Part shown: in pieces, positions 14,614-23,523 of the stretch
How the letters are laid out: every line of letters begins with the position of its first letter
Position numbering within the stretch: position 1 is the stretch's first letter
Assembly: GCA_965227535.1 (NCBI GenBank)
Contig: OZ245761.1
Span: 434,001 to 498,000 of the forward strand
Source: SZUA-430 sp965227535
Lineage (GTDB): Bacteria; Pseudomonadota; Alphaproteobacteria; Micropepsales; Micropepsaceae
Length of the DNA stretch: 64,000 nucleotides
Direction: 5' to 3'
Position numbers and translations under genes: made by a program
The notes under the pieces: generated by a model
Databases searched by the model: none
Told to the model about the DNA's origin: nothing
What the model saw: the letters and a program-made list of their open reading frames with translations, nothing else

Positions 14614-15660
14614 ATGAAAGCGCTTTGTTACCGCGGCGAACGCGACATTCGTTGTGAAGAAATGCCGGCCCCCACGCCGCGCGATGTTTCCGGCGCCGTG
14701 GTCAAGATGAAGGCCTGCGGGATTTGCGGCAGCGACCTGCACATCTATCACGGCCAGGGCTTCTCGAAAGACGAGGGCTATTGCGTCGGCCACGAAGCGG
14801 TCGGCGAAATCGTCGAGGTCGGCAGCGGCGTGAAATCGTTTAGGGCGGGCGATCAAGTCATGCTCGCCGCCTCCGTTCGTTACGGCGGCTGTGGCGTGTG
14901 CCCCGCGTGCGTCGGCGGATCGCCCGTCAAATGCGCGAAGCAGCAATGGGGCTGCTACGGCCTCAGCCACGCCCTCGAAGGATGTCAAGCCGAGGCGATC
15001 GCAGTGCCCGCTGCCGACAACAATCTGAGTCACATCCCTGAGGGCGTCACGGCGGATCAGGCATTGCTGCTCACCGACAATTTGCCGACCGCGTACATGG
15101 GCTGCAAGAACGCCGATATCGGCCCCGGCAAGACGGTCGCGGTCGTGGGCCTTGGGCCAATCGGATTGATGGCGGTCGAGTGCGCCTTCGTCCTCGGCGC
15201 GTCACGCGTCTTTGCGCTCGATCTCGTGCCGGAGCGCCGCGTGCTCGCTGCGACGCTGGGCGCGACGCCGGTCGACCCCGCGAACGCTGTCGAAGAGATC
15301 AAGTCATTGACCGGCGGCGCGATGGTCGACTGCGTGGTCGAAGCGGTCGGCGGCGACAAGACGCTCGAACTAGCAATTGCGCTCGCCGGACGCGGCGCGA
15401 CGATCTCGTCCTTTGGCGTCAACCAGAACCAGGCGTTTAAATATCCCGTGTGGACGGCGTTCAACAAAATGCTGACGTTCCGCGTCGCTGGCTGCCTCGT
15501 GCAGAGCCACTGGCCGGAACTCATCCCGCTCGTGCGCAACAAACGCCTGAAGCCGGAACGCTTCATCACGCACCGCATGGCGCTGACGGAAGGTGCGGAA
15601 GCCTATCGTCTGTTCGACGGCAAGATCGACGGAACGTTGAAAGTCGTGCTGACGCCCTAG
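14614..15660 (+). CDS. Zinc-dependent alcohol dehydrogenase (MDR superfamily)
   Basis: The 348-residue protein has the medium-chain dehydrogenase layout. The catalytic zinc site is KACGICGSDLHIYHG and GHEAVGE, and the structural zinc loop is GGCGVCPACVGGSPVKC. The Rossmann motif VAVVGLGPIGLMAVE is followed by an acidic residue after VFALDL, which suggests NAD rather than NADP. Substrate cannot be deduced. The ATG at 14614 was chosen because the MDR fold starts there (MKALCYRGERDIR) with GGGACGG upstream. It is alone on its strand and shares CTAG with the convergent mepA. Confidence 0.88.
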   Translation: MKALCYRGERDIRCEEMPAPTPRDVSGAVVKMKACGICGSDLHIYHGQGFSKDEGYCVGHEAVGEIVEVGSGVKSFRAGDQVMLAASVRYGGCGVCPACVGGSPVKCAKQQWGCYGLSHALEGCQAEAIAVPAADNNLSHIPEGVTADQALLLTDNLPTAYMGCKNADIGPGKTVAVVGLGPIGLMAVECAFVLGASRVFALDLVPERRVLAATLGATPVDPANAVEEIKSLTGGAMVDCVVEAVGGDKTLELAIALAGRGATISSFGVNQNQAFKYPVWTAFNKMLTFRVAGCLVQSHWPELIPLVRNKRLKPERFITHRMALTEGAEAYRLFDGKIDGTLKVVLTP

Positions 15661-16562
15661 CCGCGTTCGACCAACACGCGCCGGCAAGCATCCGGCAACG
15701 CATCAAGCCTTATCGCCTTGTCCGGCTCATACGTCCCTTCGGACGGATGCGCCCAATCCGGCTTGTCGAACCAAGATTGCAGCTCGCCGCCGCATCCGTC
15801 ACCCGGCGGCGGCGCTTCCTGTGCCTTGCAATCCGGACTGCCGGACGGACAGCCTAGCCGCACATGCATGTGCCAATAGTGCCCCGGCCAAGGCCGCACC
15901 TTGCGCAGCCAACTGCGATCGCCCTTCACGCGCTGACAGAGCGCCCGCTTGATGGGCGGCGAAACAAAAATCCGCTCAACCTCATCCGCTTGCGCCGCGC
16001 GCGACAACATCGCGACCTGCGCAGGGCCAAACGCCGAAGTCACGCGCAGCGTACTGAAGTCGACCATCGACACCGGCGCGAACGTCTCAAGCTGGCCGGA
16101 CGGCACTTTTGATGCCGGCATCGGGGTCAACCAAATGTCGGCATCGAGTCCCACCTGATGCGAATTATGATCCGACGGCGAGGGTCCACCGCGCGCCTGA
16201 CCCAGATCGCCGACGAGCAACCCACGCACGCCGTCCTTCGCCACGTCGTCGGCAAGCCCGCGCACGAAGCGGATCAGCGCCGGATGTCCCCAGGACCGAT
16301 GCCGCGACGGCCGCATCACCTGCCAGCGCGCAGCATCCGCCGGCAACTCCTCAGCACCCGCAATGCATCCGCGCGTGTACGAACCGATCACCTGCGGCGC
16401 GCCGCCGCTGCCGGTCCTCACGGCCGCGAACAACTCAGCTGCTGGCCGGTTCATGTCGAGCGTGACGGCCGGGGGCGGGGAGGGCGGCGCGATGGTCGGC
16501 ACGGTCCGCTCGCAGGCCACGAGGATTAATGAGATGAGGGCGGCGGTGATGACAGGGCGCAA
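15657..16562 (-). CDS. mepA: Penicillin-insensitive murein endopeptidase MepA (lipoprotein)
   Basis: The LAS-type metallopeptidase motifs are clear: SDHNSHQVGLDADIW (His-x6-Asp) and HYWHMHVRLGCP (His-x-His), with cysteines around them as in MepA. It cleaves D-Ala-meso-DAP crosslinks in peptidoglycan. The likely start is the TTG at 16562, with GGAG about 8 nt upstream. It gives a 301-residue protein beginning with a lipoprotein signal and lipobox ILVAC, whereas longer readings place an Arg-rich stretch before it. MepA is usually a plain periplasmic protein, so lipidation here is a small departure. Confidence 0.85.
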   Translation of the reverse strand: MRPVITAALISLILVACERTVPTIAPPSPPPAVTLDMNRPAAELFAAVRTGSGGAPQVIGSYTRGCIAGAEELPADAARWQVMRPSRHRSWGHPALIRFVRGLADDVAKDGVRGLLVGDLGQARGGPSPSDHNSHQVGLDADIWLTPMPASKVPSGQLETFAPVSMVDFSTLRVTSAFGPAQVAMLSRAAQADEVERIFVSPPIKRALCQRVKGDRSWLRKVRPWPGHYWHMHVRLGCPSGSPDCKAQEAPPPGDGCGGELQSWFDKPDWAHPSEGTYEPDKAIRLDALPDACRRVLVERG

Positions 16563-16747
16563 CGACGGGGTCTCCGGCCAAGTTTCGCGACTCTGGCGGC
16601 GCTTCGTGGCGGAAGCTTGACGCAGTGTTGCTTGTTTTGGGAGCCCCGCGACCCACATATGCCGCGGAAGGCAGGGGTAGCAACCAGGGCTTTCCTGGGC
16701 TACAACCCGCCGCTTTCCAGGCTAGAAAACGAAACGAACGCCGCACC

Positions 16748-17224
16748 ATGGTAGCTGTCCTTCTGACCATCCACGTCCTCGTCTGCATCGCCATGATCGG
16801 CGTGATTCTGTTGCAGCGCTCGGAGGGTGGCGGTTTGGGCCTTGGTACTGGGGGCGGCGTCGGCGGTCTAATGACCGGCCGCGGCGCGGCGAACGCGCTG
16901 ACGCGCACCACCGTAATCTTTGCGGCCATCTTCATCTCGACCTCGATCGCGCTCGCCCTCGTCGCCAAACGCGGCGACAGAAGCAATCCGCTCGCGCCCG
17001 CGAACTCGGGCGCGACCCTGCCGTCGTCGACGTTGCCGCCTGGCGGCACGACGTTGTTGCCGAAGACGACGCCGGCCGAAGGCGAATCACAACCCTCGGG
17101 TCCGTCGCCGACGCCTGTCCCCGCAACGCCAGCGCCGTCGACGCCTGCCCCCGCGGCACCGGCAAATCCGTCAGGCGCACAGCCTGCGCCCGCACCAGCG
17201 GAACCCGCCGGCGGCGGAAATTAG
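16748..17224 (+). CDS. secG: Protein-export membrane protein SecG with long Pro/Ala tail
   Basis: The first 75 residues are a normal SecG: a helix (LLTIHVLVCIAMIGVILLQ), then RSEGGGLGLGTGGGVGGLMTGRGAANALTR, and a second helix ending ALALVAKRGD. It is a subunit of the SecYEG translocon. The remaining ~80 residues are a low-complexity tail rich in Pro, Ala, Thr and Ser, common in alphaproteobacterial SecG. A weak ribosome-binding site precedes the ATG. As in many alphaproteobacteria, pyrG follows directly. Confidence 0.9.
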   Translation: MVAVLLTIHVLVCIAMIGVILLQRSEGGGLGLGTGGGVGGLMTGRGAANALTRTTVIFAAIFISTSIALALVAKRGDRSNPLAPANSGATLPSSTLPPGGTTLLPKTTPAEGESQPSGPSPTPVPATPAPSTPAPAAPANPSGAQPAPAPAEPAGGGN

Positions 17225-17312
17225 CCTCATCCCCTGTCGTGGAACGTCGTTTCACGACAGCAGAAATTTCTTCCTTGTTCCGACACCTTCAAGTTGCTTA
17301 GGGTGATCACCC

Positions 17313-18941
17313 ATGGCGCGGTTCATCTTCATTACCGGCGGCGTGGTTTCATCCCTCGGCAAAGGTCTCGCATCGGCAGCTCTCGGCGCGCTCTTACAAG
17401 CGCGCGGGTTCAAAGTCCGACTCCGTAAACTCGATCCATATTTGAATGTGGATCCAGGGACTATGTCCCCGTATCAGCACGGCGAGGTGTTCGTCACCGA
17501 CGACGGCGCCGAGACGGATTTGGACCTTGGTCACTACGAACGCTTCACCGGCGTATCGGCGACCAAGGGCGACAACATCACGACGGGTCGTCTCTACCTC
17601 GATATTCTGACGCGCGAGCGCAAGGGCGACTACCTCGGCGCGACGATCCAGGTCATCCCGCACGTCACCGACGCGATCAAATCCTTCGTTTTGGATTCAA
17701 CCGACGACGTCGACTTCGTCCTCTGCGAGATCGGCGGCACGGTCGGCGACATCGAAGGCCTGCCGTTCTTCGAAGCGATCCGCCAACTCGGCAACGACCT
17801 GGGCCGCGAGCGCAGCTTGTTCATTCACGTAACGTTGGTGCCGTACATCGCCGCCTCCGGCGAACTCAAAACCAAGCCCACGCAGCACTCCGTCAAAGAA
17901 CTGCGCTCGATCGGTATTCAGCCCGACATCGTCCTCTGCCGTTCGGACCGCGAGGTCCCCGCCGACGAACGCCGCAAAATCGCTCTGTTCTGCAACGTCC
18001 GCCCGTCAAGCGTGATCCAGGCGCTGGATGTCTCGACGATCTACGAAGTCCCGCTCAGCTATCACGCGCAGGGTCTGGACGACGAAGTCCTGTCGATCTT
18101 CGGCATCAAGGACCCGGTCGCCCCGACGCTCACGCGTTGGCAGACGGTGGTGAAGCGGATCAAAGAACCGGAAGGCGAAGTCAAAGTCGCCATCGTCGGC
18201 AAATACACGGGCCTCAAGGACGCGTACAAATCGCTGAACGAGGCCCTGGCTCACGGCGGCATCGCCAACAACGTCCGCGTCAAAGCCGAATGGATTGAAT
18301 CCGAAATCTTCGAAGAGGCCGGCCACATTCAGGCGCTCGAAGACGTCCACGCGATCCTCGTCCCCGGCGGCTTCGGCGAACGCGGCACGAAGGGTAAAAT
18401 CGAAGCGGCAAAATTCGCCCGCACGCGAAAGGTCCCATACTTCGGCATCTGCTTCGGCCTGCAGATGGCCGTCATCGAAGCCGCGCGCAACCTCGCGCAC
18501 CTCGAAGGCGCAAGTTCATCCGAATTCGGTCCGTGCAAGCACACCGTTGTGGGCCTGATGACCGAATGGATGCGCGGCAACCAGATCGAGCGTCGCCAAA
18601 AGGACGGCGACATCGGAGGCACGATGCGCGTGGGCAAATACGTCGCCGCTTTAGCACCGGGCAGTAAGGTCGCCCAGATCTACGGCAAGCAGGAAATCGA
18701 AGAACGACATCGTCATCGCTACGAGGTGAACCTCGAATATCGTGACGTGTTGGAAAAGGCGGGCTTCTTCTTCACCGGCATGTCGCCCGACGGCTTGCTG
18801 CCGGAGATCTGCGAACGCAGAGACCACCCGTGGTTCATCGGCGTGCAGTATCATCCAGAACTGAAGTCGCGCCCCTTCGAACCGCACCCGCTCTTCGCGA
18901 GCTTCATCGAAGCCGCGGTAACGCAAAGCCGGTTGGTCTAG
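17313..18941 (+). CDS. pyrG: CTP synthase
   Basis: The 542-residue enzyme makes CTP from UTP, ATP and glutamine. The amidoligase domain begins with FIFITGGVVSSLGKG (P-loop) and occupies about residues 1-265. The class I glutaminase domain (about 290-540) has the nucleophile Cys 380 in YFGICFGLQM and the partner His 514 in QYHPEL. Length and motifs are standard. It follows secG by 88 nt and is probably cotranscribed. Confidence 0.98.
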   Translation: MARFIFITGGVVSSLGKGLASAALGALLQARGFKVRLRKLDPYLNVDPGTMSPYQHGEVFVTDDGAETDLDLGHYERFTGVSATKGDNITTGRLYLDILTRERKGDYLGATIQVIPHVTDAIKSFVLDSTDDVDFVLCEIGGTVGDIEGLPFFEAIRQLGNDLGRERSLFIHVTLVPYIAASGELKTKPTQHSVKELRSIGIQPDIVLCRSDREVPADERRKIALFCNVRPSSVIQALDVSTIYEVPLSYHAQGLDDEVLSIFGIKDPVAPTLTRWQTVVKRIKEPEGEVKVAIVGKYTGLKDAYKSLNEALAHGGIANNVRVKAEWIESEIFEEAGHIQALEDVHAILVPGGFGERGTKGKIEAAKFARTRKVPYFGICFGLQMAVIEAARNLAHLEGASSSEFGPCKHTVVGLMTEWMRGNQIERRQKDGDIGGTMRVGKYVAALAPGSKVAQIYGKQEIEERHRHRYEVNLEYRDVLEKAGFFFTGMSPDGLLPEICERRDHPWFIGVQYHPELKSRPFEPHPLFASFIEAAVTQSRLV

Positions 18942-18955
18942 AGGGCAACACTGAC

Positions 18956-19759
18956 GTGACGGAAGAAGCCTCGCAAACGCCGCCCGCCACGCCCGAACCG
19001 CCAAAGCCTCCGCCTCCGCCACCTGCGCGCCCGATCGCGCAGGCGTTCGCGCAAAATCTGCACGCCGTGCTGATCGGCACCTTCACGATCCTGTCGTCGG
19101 TCATCTCGGCGCTGCTCGGATATTATTTCGGTCACGAAGATCAAAAGCGCATGCTCGTCCTCGAGTACGACAAGCTGCGTGCCGAACACACGCTTGAGAT
19201 CAGCAAAGCGCTCACGCGCGCCGATGCCGCATTGCAGGCGACACTGCTGACAGGTCGCCTATCTGCCAAAACCTATTGCGGACTGGCTGGCGACCTTGCC
19301 ACGCTCAAAACCGACCTGGCCAAAATACGCGAGGTGCCGAAATTCTACGGAACGCTGGCGCAGACCTTGGCGACGCTCGATGAACTTATCCAAAGCGCCG
19401 AACCGTCCAACCCGCTTCGCGAACCGCTTCTAATGCGCATCCGCGCGATGAAGGCCACGCACGAAGAAATGGACCAACGCATCCGCGGCGATTGGAAAAG
19501 GGAAGACGAGGTACAGCAAGTCCTGGACATCGACGCGTCGGCCACCGCGAAAGTTTACTTCCGCGACTATAGCGTCGCCCTCCTCGGCCTCAGCGTGGAA
19601 TACGGACAAGCCCGCCGGGAAATGATGGATCTGGTGCTCAAGAACGGCGAATGCGCGCCCGACACGGAGTGGAAAGCGATGGAAGGCCGCGTTCTCGCCT
19701 GGGGCCAGCGCGCCTTCGACTTCACCACCTCGCTCGGCATCGCGCTGGCGCCCGAATAG
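18956..19759 (+). CDS. Membrane-anchored protein of unknown function
   Basis: The GTG at 18956, 14 nt after pyrG and with GAGGG upstream, gives a 267-residue protein. A Pro-rich cytoplasmic N-terminus (TPPATPEPPKPPPPPPARP) is followed by one membrane helix (AVLIGTFTILSSVISALLGYYFG) at about residues 35-57 and a 200-residue, largely helical soluble domain. The polyproline stretch may be a linker or a protein-interaction site. I recognise no family. It is probably cotranscribed with pyrG. Confidence 0.7.
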   Translation: MTEEASQTPPATPEPPKPPPPPPARPIAQAFAQNLHAVLIGTFTILSSVISALLGYYFGHEDQKRMLVLEYDKLRAEHTLEISKALTRADAALQATLLTGRLSAKTYCGLAGDLATLKTDLAKIREVPKFYGTLAQTLATLDELIQSAEPSNPLREPLLMRIRAMKATHEEMDQRIRGDWKREDEVQQVLDIDASATAKVYFRDYSVALLGLSVEYGQARREMMDLVLKNGECAPDTEWKAMEGRVLAWGQRAFDFTTSLGIALAPE

Positions 19760-19770
19760 ATTGCAAGACG

Positions 19771-19795
19771 GGAACCATTTCCTCGCGCACGGGTT
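19771..19795 (+). promoter_or_regulatory. EcfG-like (general stress) promoter candidate
   Basis: GGAAC (19771-19775), 16-nt spacer, GGTT (19792-19795), ending 30 nt before the ATG of the 19826 gene. The alphaproteobacterial EcfG consensus is GGAAC-N16/17-CGTT, so one base of the -10 differs. The related gene at 20242 has a site of the same kind. Confidence 0.5.
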
Positions 19796-19825
19796 CTAAG
19801 CGGAACTGCCAAGCGGAGATGGAAC

Positions 19826-20086
19826 ATGGCAAACGATAATGGCGGCGGCGGCACGACAATGATCGCGCTCGTCGTCGGCGCGCTGTTGGTGCTCGTCATC
19901 GGTTTGTACGCGACCGGCTCTTTCGGACCGCGCCAAGACACCGCGACCGTGACCATCGACACGCCGAGTGTGCCGGCGACGCCCGAAGCGCCGACGACCA
20001 CGCCGCCGACGCCGTCAGACCCGGCACCCGCCGAACCGATGCCGTCCGAACCGACTCCGACGCCCGCTGAACCGCCCACGCCATAG
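19826..20086 (+). CDS. Small membrane protein with Pro-rich tail
   Basis: The 86-residue protein starts MANDNGGGG, then one membrane helix (MIALVVGALLVLVIGLYATG), then a low-complexity tail of Pro, Thr, Ala and Glu ending at a run of Pro. GGAG precedes the start. The layout is shared with the 20242-20616 product, so the two look like diverged tandem paralogues. Each has an EcfG-like promoter sequence upstream, which suggests general stress control. The tail would be periplasmic if the N-terminus is inside. Function unknown. Confidence 0.75.
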   Translation: MANDNGGGGTTMIALVVGALLVLVIGLYATGSFGPRQDTATVTIDTPSVPATPEAPTTTPPTPSDPAPAEPMPSEPTPTPAEPPTP

Positions 20087-20111
20087 CGTCAGCTGTCGCC
20101 GTTGCCGTGGG

Positions 20112-20131
20112 CCGTCAGTTCGACCTGACGG
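20112..20131 (+). terminator. Hairpin between the two Pro-rich membrane protein genes
   Basis: A 7-bp stem (CCGTCAG/CTGACGG) with a 6-nt loop lies 26 nt past the 20086 stop. There is no U-run, so termination strength is uncertain. Confidence 0.4.
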
Positions 20132-20189
20132 TACACGCACGTCTGCATTTCACTCGTGCCTGCGTACACATTGCATGGCGTTAATGTCC

Positions 20190-20215
20190 GGAACCTCTTG
20201 CAGCGGTTTAGGGTT
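20190..20215 (+). promoter_or_regulatory. EcfG-like (general stress) promoter candidate
   Basis: GGAAC (20190-20194), 17-nt spacer, GGTT (20212-20215), 26 nt before the ATG at 20242. It matches the arrangement before the 19826 gene, differing from the consensus CGTT by one base. Confidence 0.5.
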
Positions 20216-20241
20216 CTTCCATCAGCACACGGAGACCCACC

Positions 20242-20616
20242 ATGGCGAACGAGCCCAGCGCAGTCGGAATGATCATCCTCACAGGCATGACGATCGCAGC
20301 GGTCGTCGGTCTCTATGCCTATGACGTGATCCCGCGTCGCGACGGTATCGTGCCGGACACGAACATCGCATGGCCAAGTTGGCAGTCTAACGACGCGACG
20401 CCTGCGCCCGCGCAGACGCCAAGCACGCAGGCACCTACGTACTCGCAACAGCCTGCGTACTCACAACCAAACGATCAGCAATCCCCGCAGCAAGAGCAAA
20501 ACGAGCCCCAGCAATATCCGCCGCAGGATCTACGCGGACAGGTCCCCGACGATCAGCAGGGCTCGGACGCCGGCGCAGGCCAACCGCCGCAGCCGGACGA
20601 CAGTCAGCGCAGGTAG
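20242..20616 (+). CDS. Small membrane protein with Gln/Pro-rich tail
   Basis: The 124-residue protein opens MANEPSAVG, then one helix (MIILTGMTIAAVVGLYAYD), then an 85-residue tail rich in Gln, Pro, Ser and Asp with no predicted fold. GGAG precedes the start. It resembles the 19826 product in its MAN start, helix position and disordered tail. It ends immediately before the convergent kdsA (no gap). Function unknown; a stress-induced envelope role is inferred only from the promoter-like site. Confidence 0.72.
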   Translation: MANEPSAVGMIILTGMTIAAVVGLYAYDVIPRRDGIVPDTNIAWPSWQSNDATPAPAQTPSTQAPTYSQQPAYSQPNDQQSPQQEQNEPQQYPPQDLRGQVPDDQQGSDAGAGQPPQPDDSQRR

Positions 20617-21468
20617 CTAAGCGCGCACGGCCTGATGGACGCCCTTGAGCGTCGCGAGCAACTGCGCCGCGCCATCGAGCGCCAAACAACTCGGCCCATC
20701 GCACAGCGCCTTGTCAGGGTCAGGGTGGAATTCCAAAAACACGCCATCCGCACCCGCCGCCACGGCGGCCTTAGCGATAATTGGCACGCCCTCGCGTCGC
20801 CCGCCCGTGGAAGCGCCGCTCGTGCGCGGATCGGCGCCCGGCAGCTGCACCGCATGCGTCGCATCGACGGTCACGGGCACGCCCAACCGCTGCATCTCAC
20901 CGATGGCCAGCATGTCGACGACAAGGTTATTGTAGCCGAACGAACTGCCACGCTCGCACAGCACGATGTCGAGATTGGGCGCCGCCTCGCGCGCCTTCGA
21001 AATGATGTTCTTGCAGTCCCACGGCGCGATGAATTGCGCCTTCTTGACATGCAGCCAACCGTCGGCGGCGCTCGTCGCGCGCGCCGCAGCGACGATCAAA
21101 TCTGTCTGCCGGCAAAGGAAGGCCGGGATCTGCACCACGTCGGCCACCGCGGCAGCAGGCAACGCATGCGGCACTTCGTGGATGTCCGTCGCGATCGGCA
21201 CGTTCAGCGTACGCTTCACCTCGGCCAGCATTGCCAGCCCCTCGGTGAGCCCAGGCCCGCGAAAGCTCTTGATCGACGACCGGTTCGCCTTATCGAAGCT
21301 CGCCTTGAACACAAAGGGCAGGCCCAGCTTCGCGGTGATGGCCTTCAGTTCGCGCCCGACGGTAAGTGCCAGGTCCAAACTTTCGAGCACATTGATGCCG
21401 GCGATGACGAACAGCGGCTGGCCCGCCCCGATCGACATATTCCAACGCTTCAACTGAACGGCCGACAT
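20617..21468 (-). CDS. kdsA: 2-dehydro-3-deoxyphosphooctonate aldolase (KDO-8-P synthase)
   Basis: The 283-residue enzyme condenses PEP and arabinose 5-phosphate to KDO-8-phosphate for lipopolysaccharide. Family motifs include PLFVIAGINVLES, FKASFDKANRSS, DIHEV, CERGSSFGYNNLVVDM, and VDATHAVQLPG. The N-terminal GIN replaces the more common GPC/GLN. GGGAGA precedes the ATG. In many proteobacteria kdsA is next to pyrG or eno; both lie within 4 kb here. Confidence 0.96.
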   Translation of the reverse strand: MSAVQLKRWNMSIGAGQPLFVIAGINVLESLDLALTVGRELKAITAKLGLPFVFKASFDKANRSSIKSFRGPGLTEGLAMLAEVKRTLNVPIATDIHEVPHALPAAAVADVVQIPAFLCRQTDLIVAAARATSAADGWLHVKKAQFIAPWDCKNIISKAREAAPNLDIVLCERGSSFGYNNLVVDMLAIGEMQRLGVPVTVDATHAVQLPGADPRTSGASTGGRREGVPIIAKAAVAAGADGVFLEFHPDPDKALCDGPSCLALDGAAQLLATLKGVHQAVRA

Positions 21469-21566
21469 CGCGGTTCTCCCACGTCACAACGCGCCTTAAG
21501 ACCGCGCGCGCCGCATGCCTAGCACCGGTCGCGCGGTTGACGCTAGATCGGGCTTTACCTAGGCGC

Positions 21567-21959
21567 TCAGGCGCCGCCGGCAAGCTGCATAATCGCGCCC
21601 ACAACCGCACCGATCACCAGCGCAAGCACCGCCAGCCCCTGGATCGAAAACCCAAGCGACCGATTCTGCCCTTTGCTGTAGCTCTGCATGTAGAGCACCC
21701 GCCCGACGATCCAGGCGACGCCGCCCAGCGCCACGATCCGCGGATCCCAAAACGACGCGCACATCCAGAACGCCGCGATGAACACGGGCAGCCACTCCAG
21801 CGTGTTCATCTGTACACGGACCACACGCTCGAAGTCCGGGTTGCCGGTCATCGCGGGCGCGGCGATGCCGTGTTTTACGCGCGCCTGACTCACGGCAACA
21901 CCCATGTAGACGTACAGCAGCAACGCCACCACGGTCACGAGTACGATCCAGCCTGACAT
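21567..21959 (-). CDS. MAPEG-family membrane protein
   Basis: The 130-residue protein has four hydrophobic helices and the MAPEG signature region: RVKHGIAAPAMTGNPDFERVVRVQMNTLEWLP, in which the N..F.R..R.Q.N..E pattern binds glutathione in eukaryotic relatives. It then has GRVLYMQSY. Members include microsomal glutathione transferases; bacterial roles are mostly untested. It stands alone between kdsA and a sodium symporter and has a strong GAGGGAGG site. A second MAPEG-like gene is at 29063. Confidence 0.88.
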   Translation of the reverse strand: MSGWIVLVTVVALLLYVYMGVAVSQARVKHGIAAPAMTGNPDFERVVRVQMNTLEWLPVFIAAFWMCASFWDPRIVALGGVAWIVGRVLYMQSYSKGQNRSLGFSIQGLAVLALVIGAVVGAIMQLAGGA

Positions 21960-22062
21960 TGTGTCCCTCCCTCAATCTCGCAGCCGCACAAGGCCCCTCG
22001 CCGGTGGCGACTCGATCTTCGATGCGCTAAAGCTCGCATAGACGCGCGTCTAAGGGGGAACA

Positions 22063-23457
22063 ATGTCCGCAGCACCGGAAAAGCAGGCCTGGTCGGGCCG
22101 CTTCGCATTCTTAATGGCCACTGTCGGTTCGGCCGTCGGCTTGGGAAGCATCTGGAAATTCCCCTACATGGTCGGCGCCAACGGCGGCAGCGTCTTCCTC
22201 TTCGCGTATCTCGCGGGCCTAGTCGTCCTCATCCTGCCGCTCATGATCGGCGAGTTCGTCATCGGCCGCCGCGGCGGAAAAAGCGCCGTCGGCAGCATCG
22301 CCAAGGTCGCCCGCGACAATGGCGCGACGCCGTGGTGGGCGGCGGTCGGCGGATGGGGCGTCCTCACCGGATTTCTGATCTTAAGCTTCTACGCCGTCAT
22401 CGGCGGCTGGACGGTGGCCTACATCCCGCACGCGCTAAGCGACGCCTTCGCAGGCCGAACGGCGGAACAGGTCGGACAGCAGTTCAACGCCATGCTGGCC
22501 GATCCGATCGGTCTGACGTTTCACCATGCGATCTTCATGGCCATGACGGCGGTGATCGTCGCGCGCGGCGTCAGCGACGGTTTGGAGCGCGCGGTCACCT
22601 TCCTGATGCCGCTGATGTTCGTGATCCTGATCGGCCTCGTCGGCTACGCCTACGCCACGGCGGACTTTGGTGCCGCAGCGACCTTCTTCTTCACGCCCGA
22701 TTTCTCGAAGCTCACACCGGACGTCGTGCTGAGTGCGGTGGGTCTCGGCTTCTTCTCGATCGGCACGGGCATCGGCGCCATGATCACCTACGCAGCCTAC
22801 GCGCCGCGCGAAATCAGACTGGGGGAAGCCGCGATATGGACGATCGCAGCCGACACGTTCGCGTCGTTCCTCGCCGCATTTGCCATCTTCCCGCTGGTCT
22901 TCGCCTACGAGCTCAATCCCGCTGGCGGCGCGGGCCTGATGTTCACAACGTTGCCCATCGCTTTCGGACAAATGCCGGGCGGCGCCTTCGTGGGCGCGGC
23001 GTTCTTCTTGCTGTTGGTCGTGTCGGCGCTCGCCTCGGCGATTTCGCTGCTTGAGCTTGTTGTGGCATGGGCGACGGAGCGCTTTGGTATCAGCCGCCCG
23101 ACCGCGGCCTACACAAGCGCCCTTGTCTGCTGGGCGGTGGGCCTAGGCACAGTGCTATCTTTCAACAACTGGAGCACCTGGTATCCGCTCGCCGCCGTGC
23201 CGAGCTTCGAGTCCAAGAGCTTCTTCGACGCACTCGATCACCTCACCTCCAACATCATGCTGCCCCTCGGTGGCATCTTCCTGGGTCTCTTCGTCGGCTG
23301 GGTGATGTCGAAGAAAGCCGTGCTCGAAGAACTCGGCATCGAGGATGGCCCGCGCTGGCAACTGCTTCGCTTCCTGCTGGGCGTCGTCTGCCCCGCCGCG
23401 ATCGCGATCCTCTTCATCGTCAACCTCGGCTTCATCAGGCTCGCGACCGGCGAATAA
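22063..23457 (+). CDS. Neurotransmitter:sodium symporter (NSS/SNF) family transporter
   Basis: The 464-residue inner-membrane protein has about 11-12 helices. The NSS signature opens the protein (WSGRFAFLMATVGSAVGLGSIWKFPY), followed by NGGSVFLFAYL and the charged RRGGKSAVGS loop. Bacterial members (LeuT, TnaT, MhsT) carry amino acids or related compounds with sodium. The start is preceded by AAGGGGG. It is a single-gene unit. Substrate cannot be read from the sequence. Confidence 0.93.
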   Translation: MSAAPEKQAWSGRFAFLMATVGSAVGLGSIWKFPYMVGANGGSVFLFAYLAGLVVLILPLMIGEFVIGRRGGKSAVGSIAKVARDNGATPWWAAVGGWGVLTGFLILSFYAVIGGWTVAYIPHALSDAFAGRTAEQVGQQFNAMLADPIGLTFHHAIFMAMTAVIVARGVSDGLERAVTFLMPLMFVILIGLVGYAYATADFGAAATFFFTPDFSKLTPDVVLSAVGLGFFSIGTGIGAMITYAAYAPREIRLGEAAIWTIAADTFASFLAAFAIFPLVFAYELNPAGGAGLMFTTLPIAFGQMPGGAFVGAAFFLLLVVSALASAISLLELVVAWATERFGISRPTAAYTSALVCWAVGLGTVLSFNNWSTWYPLAAVPSFESKSFFDALDHLTSNIMLPLGGIFLGLFVGWVMSKKAVLEELGIEDGPRWQLLRFLLGVVCPAAIAILFIVNLGFIRLATGE

Positions 23458-23459
23458 CG

Positions 23460-23491
23460 AAAAAAAGGCGCAGGCCGCGAAAGCCTGCGCC
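23460..23491 (-). terminator. Intrinsic terminator of the repetitive secreted protein gene
   Basis: A perfect 9-bp stem (GGCGCAGGC/GCCTGCGCC) with a 7-nt loop is followed on the minus strand by seven U residues. It lies 32 nt after the 23524 stop. The same hairpin may also help to end the convergent transporter transcript. Confidence 0.85.
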
Positions 23492-23523
23492 GCAAGTTTG
23501 AGGGACAGTTTCTTCTTGCGGGT

